Source: Musa acuminata AAA Group (lineage: Eukaryota; Streptophyta; Magnoliopsida; Zingiberales; Musaceae). From it: 64,000 nt of DNA. The notes below the pieces were generated by a model, which had not been told where the DNA came from, did no database searches, and worked only from the letters and a program-made list of their open reading frames with translations. The translations under genes were made by a program, and so were the position numbers. Below, in pieces: positions 47,832-58,407 of this stretch. The DNA lies in assembly GCF_036884655.1 (NCBI RefSeq), contig NC_088330.1, positions 32,717,001 through 32,781,000 on the forward strand, in the 5' to 3' direction. The stretch's first letter is position 1; each line of letters starts with the position of its first letter.

Positions 47832-48412
47832 CTCCAGGGAGTCCGTCCGCCACGAAGGAGGTTCTGGCCCGAGCGGCTTCTACCGAGAGATGGAGCGTGT
47901 CGGCCCCCAAGATCGGGCATACAAAAACCGGCCACTTCCGGAGGCAGAAGACATGCGATTTGGGCTTAGGTTTCGGTCGGGCAGCCCAACATTGGACAAA
48001 TCAAGGGCCCGAATTGTTTGTGTCCGGTAAAACTCTGGTGCGTTCAAATCAATTTCTTGATCGATGATATTGATATCTTAATATGCACAACAAATGTTCT
48101 GATAGTTTATTAGGCTTAATATGCCACATCACAACAATTGTATTGATATCTTTATATGCACAACATCAATATGATACCCCTTCCACCATTACAGAGAAAT
48201 CTATAGAGTAACACAAATATAAACAAATACAAGGTGATAGATACCCCTTCCACCATTACAGAGAAATCTATATAAACAAAGACAAGGTTGCTTCTTCACC
48301 GCCATTCATAACTGCTATCGCAAAATTGTACAAGCAAAACGCATTGACGAAGGTTGAGAACACCACTCGCTCCGCTGCCAGCGATTCGACGAAGGCTGCG
48401 ACCTGGGCTCTC
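47832..48412. promoter_or_regulatory. Short interval holding the KIN-14 3' flank and the DAPB promoter
   Basis: Both neighbours are transcribed leftward, so about 580 bp must contain the 3' UTR and polyadenylation site of the kinesin gene and the promoter and leader of DAPB. The right part contains a 67-bp-period duplication. No clear TATA box on the minus strand could be singled out. The role is inferred from position. Confidence 0.5.
48173..48288. repeat. 67-bp-period tandem duplication between DAPB and KIN-14
   Basis: GATACCCCTTCCACCATTAC, AGAGAAATCTATA and a (G/A)ACAAGGT-type end are repeated at 48173-48235 and 48240-48288; copy 2 lacks about 14 internal bases. Just left, TATTGATATCTTWATATGCA followed by CAACA also occurs twice, near 48070 and 48141, so the whole spacer was built by local duplication. 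Confidence 0.85.
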
Positions 48413-51400
48413 TCACTTGACCTGTGCTTTCCCTACAACCTTTGAGGTCCTGGATGAAGAGATTGCCACTTGACTTGTGCTTTTCTTTAGACCTGGCATT
48501 GCAAAACGAGTAACGTTGTTTGAGAACACATTGTTGTTGATCTCTCTCTGCTGCGTCATTATGGGATGGAAATAGTTAGAGCAATCCAGAGGCGAAGGCT
48601 ACTTACTTGGGGACTTCAACATGTCTCTTGATCTTGTTCGGGACGCTGGCACTTGGGCGGTCCTCGAAGACGTTGCCTTCGCCGCCACTCGCGTCGGAGT
48701 TTTAGGCCTGCGTTTACGATGTATTGTGTATCCTTTAAAGTAAATGGAGGTTAAGAGAAGGATAATTCTGTAGAACTCACGCTTTGGTGGTTTCTGATGA
48801 TTTGGCTTGTTCCGGGAAGAGATTATACTCGACGAGGCTGCCGATCGAACCATCGGTTTCGGTTCCCATGGAGAGGCCACCATCCGATATGTCACTCAAT
48901 CGTTCCTCGGAGTCTGCGTCACCGAAGCCCAAGAGCTCAGGGTCCGCAGAACTCTGCTCTGCTGCTTCTCCACTGAGCTTTGGATGGCTGTGCTCCTTCT
49001 GCTGCCTTCTGTCATCTGCGGACTGGTGAGAACCAGATTCAGAAACCTCGCCACTGTGCTCTGACCAGTTCTCATGATCTGCACCCACCTTATTAGCAGC
49101 CATTGCCCTTCCTACAGATGACATCCGTTCTTGACCTACCACTGAATTCGTGGAGGATGAATGCTTCAGTGGGCTGTTACTATGTTTTGATCTGATGTCT
49201 TTCGTCTGTTGGAGCTGTTCAATCTCCTCATCTTTCCTTGCAATAGTATCTTTAAGTGATGCCACCTACAATTTCAACGACAGTAACAAACGAATCTTAG
49301 CATGCAAAACCTGTTTGGATTTGATCTCAGAAGCATGCTACGAACAGGATCATCGACCGCAAATACGAATAATACTGTAAGAAAGAACCTGTTCCATCAA
49401 ATCTCTGATATCTTTCCCTTCCTTTTGACTCTTTGCAGCACCCAGCTCCACCCCGGAAACCCTCTCAGCAAACTTTAAGGTACTCAGACTCTCGGAGAAA
49501 GACCCTGTATCGGGATTTATCTGTACAAACATCAGTGTCTTGGCGTGTCCACCTGCATTGCCAGGAGATGGAATTCCACTAAATGAAGCTCATGCTGAAG
49601 TGACTGACACAAACAAGCAATTGCTATCTGTAAACCATCACGAAGAAAGCAGATCTTTACCCAAAGAACTTTGCAGTACTTGAGTTAGTTTGCTGTTTCT
49701 GTACGGCACATGAGCGGTCTTTTGCGACAGAGCAAATATGACATCTCCGAGAGCCGACAGAGATTTGTTGATGTGTTGCGCTTCCTTGAGCCTATCTCCG
49801 GTCACCTCGGAACGGTCAACTCTCTCACTTCCAGCAAGATCTACCAGATGAAGAGAGCCTCGCAAGGTGGTTCCAGTTTTCAGATCCGTTCCTCGAACAT
49901 GAACTGTCAGAATGCTGTAATAGGAAGCTTCTGTGTAAGAGCAGATGCAGCAATAAGGGACAGCATGTTTGCATGCAAAAGATATGAGATCGGAACCTGT
50001 GCGACCGGCTACTTCTTTCATTGAGAGTAGTGGCACTCACAGCCCTGTTTCCATGTCCTATCTGCATCAGGTCCAGCACATCAGAAGTAGCTTTGACAGG
50101 AAGCATACTCGCATCGGGGACGGCAAGCCCATTTGGCTGGGATGTAGTCAGAACTCCAAGCGTGCGCAAGTTAGAGGGCAAACAGTACCGGCAATCTCAT
50201 GAACAAGATGATATGTCGTGCAATTTTGATTCTATAGAAAGAAAGAAAGAAAGAACAGGAAAAGAACCGTGCAGGAAAGGATATTTCTTCTGTGAGCTGC
50301 CATGTCCGAGCAGATCACGCACTTGCTCATTGTATATTTCAACCATCTGAACACCCACTTCATACAGATATGTGTCTCTCCTACTTAGAGATATCTGAAA
50401 GAGGTCGTTCAGAGCTCGATAATTGACACCCCATTCCTTCTCGGTTGCTGATTCCGGTCCAGTCTGAGCAAGACTTTCTCATCAGCAAAGTATGAAGATG
50501 AAATATGGATTGTCGAAAGACAAAGCAAGCTCACCATGGTGTAGGTTTTTCCTGATCCAGTCTGACCATATGCAAAAATGCATACATTATAGCCATCAAG
50601 AACTGATCGAACTAAAGGCCGAGTGTCCAAGAAGACTTGCTCTGTTTACAGTACATCGAAAGAAAAGTCATGATTGGAACTGCAGGTTTCATGATCAATG
50701 CATCAAATCAAACCGCACATAGAGATTAGAACCTTGAGTGGCGGTTGAACCGAAGACCTTGTTGAACTTGAACATTCGCTGTCCATCTTTTCCGGGCTTG
50801 GAGGGATTCACAACAAGAAGCTCACCGTTCTCACCAATGTAATCTATGGTGGACTGTTTTCTATTCTCCCCAGGAAGGAATGGCCTTATCCGACAGTAAA
50901 CTCTAATATTTCCTGTACACACACACACAGAACTAGTGATCTGAGCCACAACGTAATCCAGTAACAAAGCCACCATATTGCACGAAGAGCTTAAAACCTT
51001 TTAGCTCCTGGACCTCGTTGTACAATCTCCTGTTTTCTCCAAGGACGGCATGGTAGTTCTCTACTGCGTCAGTCAGTACCTTCAGCTGTTGCCCTGCACA
51101 CACCATGTCAGGATTCATGTTGGGATGTAAATCATCGTCAGAATGTAGCATCTGTGGTACCATTCTTACCAAAGCTGTTCAATTCTTCGAACCATCTCTT
51201 TTGTGAAACCTTCACTTCTTTCTTGATGGAGTTGGAAGACGACCTCAATTCCTAAAAGACATCAACACAGAGTTCCGAGTATCATATGGAGGACAACCTA
51301 AGATATGGTTAAGCATCGGAGTACCTGCACCGACTGCATTTGTAGATCTACGAAGCTTTGGAAAACATGTTCCTTTTGGTTCCAGTTCTGAAAATTGGAT

Positions 51401-54400
51401 TCTGAATCTGTCTCTAGCTCCTGTATTCTCCCCTGCGATTCGGCCAAAACGGATTCGGCATCCTTTAGCTTCTCCTCCAATTCGATTTGGTATTCCTTTG
51501 CCTTTGTATCCATTTGCTGAAACTGATCTCCGTACGTCCTTTTTACGGTTTCCAACTCTTGCTTAAGCTCTGAAATTATCTTGTCACTCTTTTCCTTCTC
51601 CTTGGCCAGCTTTTCAATTTGGTATTCCTTTGTTTGTGTATCCATCTGCTGAAACTGATCTTCGTACGTCCTTTTTATGGTTTCCAACTCTTGGGTAAGA
51701 TCTGAAATTATCTTGTCACTCTTTTCCTTCTCCTTGGCCAGCTTTTCAATTTGGTATTCCTTTGTTTTTGTATCCATCTGCTGAAACTGATCTTCGTACG
51801 TCCTTTTTATGGTTTCCAACTCTTGGGTAAGATCTGAAATTATCTTGTCACTCTTTTCCTTCTCCTTGGCCAGCTTTTCAATTTGGTATTCCTTTGTTTT
51901 TGTATCCATCTGCTGAAACTGATCTTCGTACGTCCTTTTTATGGTTTCCAACTCTTGGGTAAGATCTGAAATTATCTTGTCACTCTTTTCCTTCTCCTTC
52001 GTCAGCTTAACCATGTCTTCTTCACCAACTTTGCTTCTCTCTTCGATCTTGTGCTTCTCTGTCTGCAGATGGACAATGACCAAACTTGAACAGGTAAAAA
52101 GAGTTGTAATTGCTGTTCATGAAGCAATTACCATCACGTAGGTTAGTTCATCATCGATATACAATTACTATCATTGTTCTTTTCTGGAATTGAAACTTGT
52201 AGAGATGGCAAGCAAAAGAACAGTCTCTATGAATTAAGCAGTGACAGATGAGAAGCAGACCTTAAGCACCTGAAGCTGGTTCATAACTATCTGAAACAGA
52301 AAGGAGGGCAAGAATCATTTCACCATGGCATTGCAGGGACAAGTATGGATTGCAAATCCACAGGAGATGATCACTGCACCTATTGAGACTACCTGTGTTT
52401 CATCAGGTGTACCATTGGCTAGCGTTTCAAGCACTCTAATCCTCGACTGGTACTTCTCCTCGCGCGCTTTTATGAGATTGTTTTGCTATGAACAGGTGAG
52501 GAATTCATAAATAACATGTTTAGGAAGCAGAATAAATGCGGACTCATCTCGACTCACATTTCGTATGTGCTCTGCCTGAGTTGAAATACGCCGTTCGATC
52601 TCTTGCACAACTTTTCTCAGCAAGCATGCTACTCGCTGGGAGATGAGCACAAGGAAATCAAAGGTCGGGACAAAATATTGTGTTCTACTTCTCCATATAG
52701 GATATCAGCAGCCAGAAAAGATCGATATCACTTGTAAAAGAACACACTGGCACATTATATGTATTTGGCACACAGGAAATGCTCTCATAGAGAGTTACAT
52801 ACCTGAGGTATTTCTCCATTTTTCCTCTCGATACTTTCCTCGAGAATTCCGTTTACAACGCTTAGAAGAGACTGAGTGGGGGCATTCTACGGACAAGACA
52901 TTCCAATGTGAAGAACCAGAAAATGATAATGAGAAATAAAGAAAGTAAAAGTGACATGGTTAATGAATTAGAGTAATTACATCTAAACTGTTTGATTTCA
53001 TCATCTCCGAGATCTTAGCCGCAGGAAGATCATAATAACGCCCTTGTTTTAGCTGGAAAACCTCATGGAATTTATGCCCAACATGATGAGTTGGGGGAGT
53101 TGATGGCTCTAGAGGAAATGAAAGGTGAGTTTACAGTAAAATTGCACAACTCAAGGACAATATGCTAGCAAGTAATATCATGACCTATGAACATGATGAA
53201 TGTTCTCAGATTCTTTTAGCAGAGAAAAGAATCAGAAATGCTATGCCTCTTAAGAATATAGCAGTTCTATAATGCAGCATCACTTGTATCATGCTGATTT
53301 CAGATGAATGCTACATGATCAAATGTTTTTGTTCCAATTAAATAAGGCTCCAACTTTACTTGGTTGAAGAAAATTTGGTAGCATGGGACTTATCAGTAAG
53401 AGCTTCTACCATCATAACATTGATTCTTTGAGACAAGCTTCTACTGCTTGGATAACATGACACAACTTTTGCCAGGTTGATCCTTTACCATAATGGCTTC
53501 TTTAATTGCATCATTGCAATGACATGGATAAACAATAATGTTAAGCTAAAGGAAGAACACAAGAAGGATACATGTATGGATTTTTTAAGTTCCTACCACT
53601 AGATACCCTCACCAGTGCTCTACTGAGATCATCATCAATTTGAAACCATCTGAACTATTTTTCTACCAGAATATAAATGGCATTTACATCTAACCTCTCA
53701 CATTGTAACATGATAGTAAGCTCAACATGTTTGATTCCAAATGAGCATATCCAGCTTTTCCATAGACTTGATGATCACAAAGATAATATACGAAAGTACA
53801 TCTATGAACAATGAAGATTGAGTTCTGCATATGAACAAGAATCGCAGCAAAAGGGAGTAAGCAGAAGCATTTCAAACAATGTCCCAAACAGAGGCCTCTG
53901 AGACAATGTTAACAGTTCTACTGTTTAGAACACAGCTTGATTCTTACCCTTCATTAGGGGAGTGAATTAGTCTTGGAAAAATTACTCACACAAAGAAGAC
54001 GCAGATCAAAATTCAAGTTTGTCTCAAACTGTGCTACATCAAATCAGGATATCTTCCTTCATTGGTTTCACGTAGCTGAAGAATCAAAACAATTGACATA
54101 CCAGACATGATGGGACTTCGCAGGCGGCGTTGTAACCTCGAGTCATGAAAGCTGTGTCTTCTCTCCTCTCCAAAGATAGCAGAACTTTGCCCGTTTAAGG
54201 TGGTATCCCCTCTTAGAGCGTCAATCCTGCTCTCCAGAGATTTCCACCTTACTATTCTTGCCTCACCTACGCTCCTCGCCGGAGAGTTCAGATCCCTGTT
54301 TTCTCCGGTGTCGGACGTGAGGTGATCCTTAAGAGACCAAAGGCAGTACACTACTGCAGACGCTGGTCCCTGGTTCCAGAATGATGCAGTCCACGTTTAG

Positions 54401-54973
54401 TTCATCAGCTGAAGAGTAACAGTGATGCTAGTCGCCTAGAACATGTGATTCTCTACCTGTTCTAAGTCTGAAACCTTGAAACTGGGCAGTCCCGCCTGTT
54501 CAACAGCAGCAATAAATTTCCTTATGTTTTCTGAACGGTTCTCCGTCCTGATCTGCAACCATAGTTCACGCTAAGACCAAAGGAGAATCCTACATTACGA
54601 TCAAACGTCAGAGATGTTGAGGTCTGAACCTCCCCCGAGTAGTCTGGGTTAAACCTCTTGAGGATGCCACACAAGAGAGCTCCGTCGAGCAACCGCGCTC
54701 TGAGTTCCTCCTCCAACGCGTCGACCGGTATGTCAAGGCCGGGGAACAAACTGTTGAGCCACTCGATCACTTCTGACCGCCTCTTAGCTGAACGCATCCC
54801 AAAGTTACAGGGGGAGAACAAAGAGGGAAACGTCGTGAACCAAAGTGCAGCATATGCTCACCCATATCGGCGTCCGTGTCCGGGCCGGTCATTCCTTGGC
54901 ATGCCCCGTCTTCGCCTCGGCAACTCGCGCGCGCATCGCCAATCGGCAATTTGAGCAATGCCCCGAGCTTCAT
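48413..54973 (-). CDS. Kinesin-14 (KIN-14) motor with N-terminal calponin-homology domain
   Basis: Minus-end-directed microtubule motor; CH-domain members (KCH type) can also bind actin. About 21 minus-strand exons join in phase, among them 54973-54862, 54787-54630, 54552-54457, 54369-54102, 52062-51325 (longest), 50912-50733, 50641-50535, 49914-49661, 49552-49389, 49265-48781 and 48707-48607. The product is roughly 1,259 residues. CH domain: about 38-150 ([10 protein letters not shown]...[16 protein letters not shown]). KIN-14 motif: [15 protein letters not shown]. Coiled coil with four 44-residue repeats: 366-541. Neck and motor: [20 protein letters not shown], from about 640. P-loop GQTGSGKT near 740; switch [10 protein letters not shown]; switch II DLAGSE. 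The neck directly before the motor is diagnostic of kinesin-14. Uncertain points are the exon 15/16 join near 50268/50195 and the last exon (48543-48413), without which the protein would stop at 48599. Confidence 0.92.
51487..52014 (-). repeat. Four in-frame 132-bp repeats in the KIN-14 coiled coil
   Basis: Units lie at 52014-51883, 51882-51751, 51750-51619 and 51618-51487, each 44 codons with no spacer. The core reads [20 protein letters not shown], then [19 protein letters not shown]. The two middle copies are nearly identical, while the last has ELKQ, VKRTYG and KAKEYQ changes. All lie in one exon. Because 44 is 4 x 11, an 11-residue (hendecad) coiled-coil phase is preserved across units. 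Confidence 0.97.
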
Positions 54974-56698
54974 CGGGGAGCAACCATCCGATGCGTCCGC
55001 CGGAAAGAATAGGTGAGCATTGAGATCGAATTGCAGGGAGAAAGGGATGACATCGCTCGCGGGACTTCTTGAAGCCGCGAAAACCTCCGAGCTTTAAGGC
55101 GAGCACGTCCTTTCTTTACTAAATTCTCATCCATTGTCCCCTTTGAAGAAGGAAATCGATTGCTATTCATGGCTTCTTCTTCCTCACTTGGTGCCTTCTT
55201 TTTTTCTTCGCCTCTACTCGACGCCTGCCGTTCCTGCCAACAGCAGAACAAAACGAAATCCACCATGTTGGCACTCTCCACAGCCTGTGGATGACCTGCA
55301 CGTCGTTGACTCACGGAAGAACGTCTCCTTCCGAAATTTCCGGCGGCGCCTCTGCTACCCTATTAATTCAATTTATTATTTCGAATAACAATATTATATT
55401 TCTAAATACGACTCTCACCGTAAGCAATACAAATACGTGCTTATCACATTTCGTATATGTGCGTCCATCTCCGATGGATTGATCGGTGCATCTCCTTTGG
55501 GAAGGAATCGATCTTTTCTAGGATCGAATGCTGGCTGACTAACTGAGGACTTGGACTCCACGAATCTTTCTCAAAGAGAAATAGCCAAAGTGCTTGCAAA
55601 CAAAGTACTTAGCACATGAAAAACCATGCTGCAGATTCTGGGCATGCTTTGTATGCTCAAAACACAAGTGGATGTTCTTCTTCCCAGCCGAAGAAACAAG
55701 ACGGCGAAACGGAGCAGTGCGCAAGAAGCCTACAATTACAATCCATCTGCAGGATTAGATTCAAAGCTTGCATTAATTTAAACTGATACGATTTACTACA
55801 ATATTTTTATTTTGCTATCAATTACACCGTCAATATTTTCTGTACAGAACTTATGGAGGACAGCTAAAGTCCTCGAGCCAAATAGCCCACGAAAGACACG
55901 TGCAGACTATACAATTTAATAGCAAGAATTGAAATATTATGTTGACTCGATAGAGATCGGACACTTTTGACTTATCTTATCGCTATTCCAAAAAGCCGGG
56001 CGTTGAAGATTTGATTCGCGTGAAAAAGTAAGAAGGCTTTTATCGTGACAGAAGACGTAAACATGGTACAATACCGGTCACTCGTGTCACACAAGCCGCG
56101 TGTCCGGTTCTTGTATTCATACCGTAAGACCTTTTATTAGTAACAGTGTTATCCAGTCGGTCAAATCTGATTCGACGATCTGTGTGTGCTGCTGGAACTA
56201 ACATCGACCGTCTTCCTGGACGATCTACCGTAAGTGGTAACGCCACTAAGGTAATCGAGATCGTCGTAATCCGTGGGAAATATTAATGTGCCTGTTTGAA
56301 CAGTGAAGACGCAATAGAAATAGAAATCACGAGGGTCAACTAACGTGTGTGTGTGTGTGGGAGTTTCAAAGCGGCGTCCTGTGTTGAACGTGGACTATCG
56401 ACTTCCCACGGCCAAGGCGGCTTTTGCTTCTTCCGTGTCATGCGTTGTCATATCCACATCGGAAACCGGAGAGCCGACAAGTTTCTATTGGTGCGTCGCA
56501 CCTGACCACGCCGTCGAGGCAGCCGCGCGAATCAGTCAACACCCTCACTGTCTTGTGAACGAAACACGCCTGCGCACGGGTTAATCACCGTTCCATGGGC
56601 AGCCGAGAAGCAGAGGAGAGAAAAACCGTACTCTGAGGGCTCTCTCCTGACGAAAGATTTGGACCCACATCATCCTTCTCGTGTCCAGAACTCCTCTC
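54974..56698. promoter_or_regulatory. Divergent spacer between KIN-14 and the first thaumatin-like gene
   Basis: The two genes are transcribed away from each other. The part next to the kinesin start has an open frame without an ATG running back to a stop near 55095, which is probably leader. Toward the thaumatin-like gene there are TTGAC W-box cores at 55942 and 55967 (plus strand) and at 56335 and 56535 (minus strand), and a CACGTG at 55897. Such motifs suit a defence-type gene but are short enough to occur by chance. A (GT)n run lies at about 56346-56359. Confidence 0.4.
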
Positions 56699-56705
56699 TA
56701 TAAAT
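56699..56705 (+). promoter_or_regulatory. Putative TATA box of thaumatin-like gene 1
   Basis: TATAAAT in CTCTCTATAAATTGCCC, 104 bp upstream of the ATG at 56803. The context and spacing are good for a plant core promoter. Confidence 0.65.
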
Positions 56706-56802
56706 TGCCCGCCGCGCCACCTGCTGCAGAAGTACCCCCACCCAAACTCCCAACTCTTTTCGAAGGGTGTGTGCGGAGGTCTCACCCTTTTGCGGCGTCA
56801 AA

Positions 56803-58376
56803 ATGGCCAGATTCTCAGTCATTCTCTCATCCCTTTTCTTATCCTTTGCAGGTGATTCGGTTTTCTTTGGCTTTAATTTGTGGATTTCTGGATCTGTTTC
56901 TCTGTTATTTATACTGTATTTCCAACATGTTTTTGTCTCTGTTTTCAGGAGGGATGGCCGCAACGTTCACGCTGACGAACAACTGCGAGTACCCCGTGTG
57001 GCCTGGCATGCTCTCGAGCGCCGGCACGCCTGCGCTGTCCACGACGGGTTTCCAGCTGCAGACGGGCGAGTCTCGCAGCCTGGACGCGCCGACCACGTGG
57101 TCGGGGCGTTTCTGGGGCCGCACCCTCTGTGCCACCGACTCCAGCGGCAGGTTCAGCTGCGCCACCGGCGACTGCGGGTCCGGTGGGGTGGAGTGCTCCG
57201 GAAGCGGCGCGGCACCCCCGGCCACCCTGGCGGAGTTCACGCTCGACGGCAGCGGTGGGATGGACTTCTACGACGTGAGCCTCGTGGACGGCTACAACCT
57301 CCCGATGCTGGTGGTGCCGCAGGGAGGCTCCGGCGGGAGCTGCAGCTCGACGGGGTGCCTGGTGGACCTCAACGGGCTGTGCCCGTCGGACCTTAAGGTG
57401 ATGCTGTCGACCTCCGACGGGGGGAGCGAGAGCGTGGCGTGCAAGAGCGCGTGCGAGGCGTTCGGGTCGCCCCAGTTCTGCTGCAGCGGTGACTACGGCA
57501 ACCCTAACACGTGCAAGCCATCGTCGTACTCGCAGTTCTTCAAGAACGCCTGTCCCAAGGCCTACAGCTACGCCTACGACGACGCCACCTCCACCTTTAC
57601 CTGCGCCTCCGCTAATTACCTCATCACTTTCTGCCCCAGCACCACAAGGTAAACCTAATTCTTCTTCTTCTTCCTTCTATGTTCTTCGGGATAGAGCGTG
57701 CAACCCGCAAAGAACTATTGTATAGGCTGTCAAGAGTGGCACCAGGTAGCTTGAGAGCCACTGTATGACCTCAATCTTGTGGCCATGGATGTCAAAAAGG
57801 AGAGTTAGGCGAACGCGGCAAGCGTGGCTTTTTGGCTGTGCAAGCGATGCACGCACGCTGTTAGCGTGCAGAAAACTGCACCACAGTGTGTCTCTGGTCC
57901 TGCCGACTGCCCCAACTTCAAGTCCCAGCAAAATCCTAATCAACCTTTTTGGGTTGTGGGGGTTGGGTTGAGGTCGGTCAGACACCACGAGCAATCTTCT
58001 TGGCGACAAAACAGAGTAGGACACCTAAGGCCGACGGTCGGGGGGGGTGGTGGGGGCAACAACACTGGACCTTCTCCTTCTTTCATCTGTCCTTTTCTCG
58101 GCAGCTGCCCTCCATAGTCTTTATTATTTCATGTCCGATGAATCAAGTGTTTCAAGCCGATTCTCTTAACGTTACTGATCTTATATGTTTTCTTTTGACA
58201 GCCAGAAATCTTCGGACACGAATCCGGCGGCAGCGGGCATTCCGTCGAGTAGCAACAGCACGATGGTCTACATCGGCGGGGAGCAAGCGAGCCACGCCAC
58301 GGCCACCGTGCCACGCATCGCCGCCGTGCTTCTCGCCTTCTCTTTTGCTCTTCTCGCTATGCATCTTGGCTTGTAA
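56803..58376 (+). CDS. Thaumatin-like protein (PR-5 family), probably GPI-anchored
   Basis: Secreted thaumatin-fold protein of the PR-5 group, linked to defence and cell-wall binding. The exons are 56803-56851, 56949-57648 and 58202-58376, in phase, giving 307 residues. Exon 1 encodes most of a signal peptide (MARFSVILSSLFLSFAG), cut before about AATFTLTNNC. All 16 conserved cysteines are present. The family signature is GRFSCATGDCGSGGVEC, followed by PPATLAEFTL and DFYDVSLVDGYNLP. After the last cysteine (TFCPSTTR), exon 3 adds a Ser/Ala-rich linker and a hydrophobic tail (IAAVLLAFSFALLAMHLGL), the layout of a GPI-anchor signal; soluble PR-5 proteins end at the final cysteine region. It is paralogous to the gene at 62565-63800, with the same intron positions. 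Antifungal activity is known for some family members, not shown here. Confidence 0.95.
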
Positions 58377-58380
58377 AGCG

Positions 58381-58407
58381 CTACTACTACTACTACAACT
58401 ACTACTA
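58381..58407. repeat. (CTA)n microsatellite in the 3' UTR of thaumatin-like gene 1
   Basis: CTACTACTAC-type triplets with one CAA interruption, starting four bases after the stop codon. Confidence 0.9.

Noticed and set aside
56767..57396. 209-codon frame overlapping thaumatin-like gene 1 in another frame
   Set aside because: Arg-rich shadow of the GC-rich coding exon. The real frame holds 16 conserved cysteines and the PR-5 signature.
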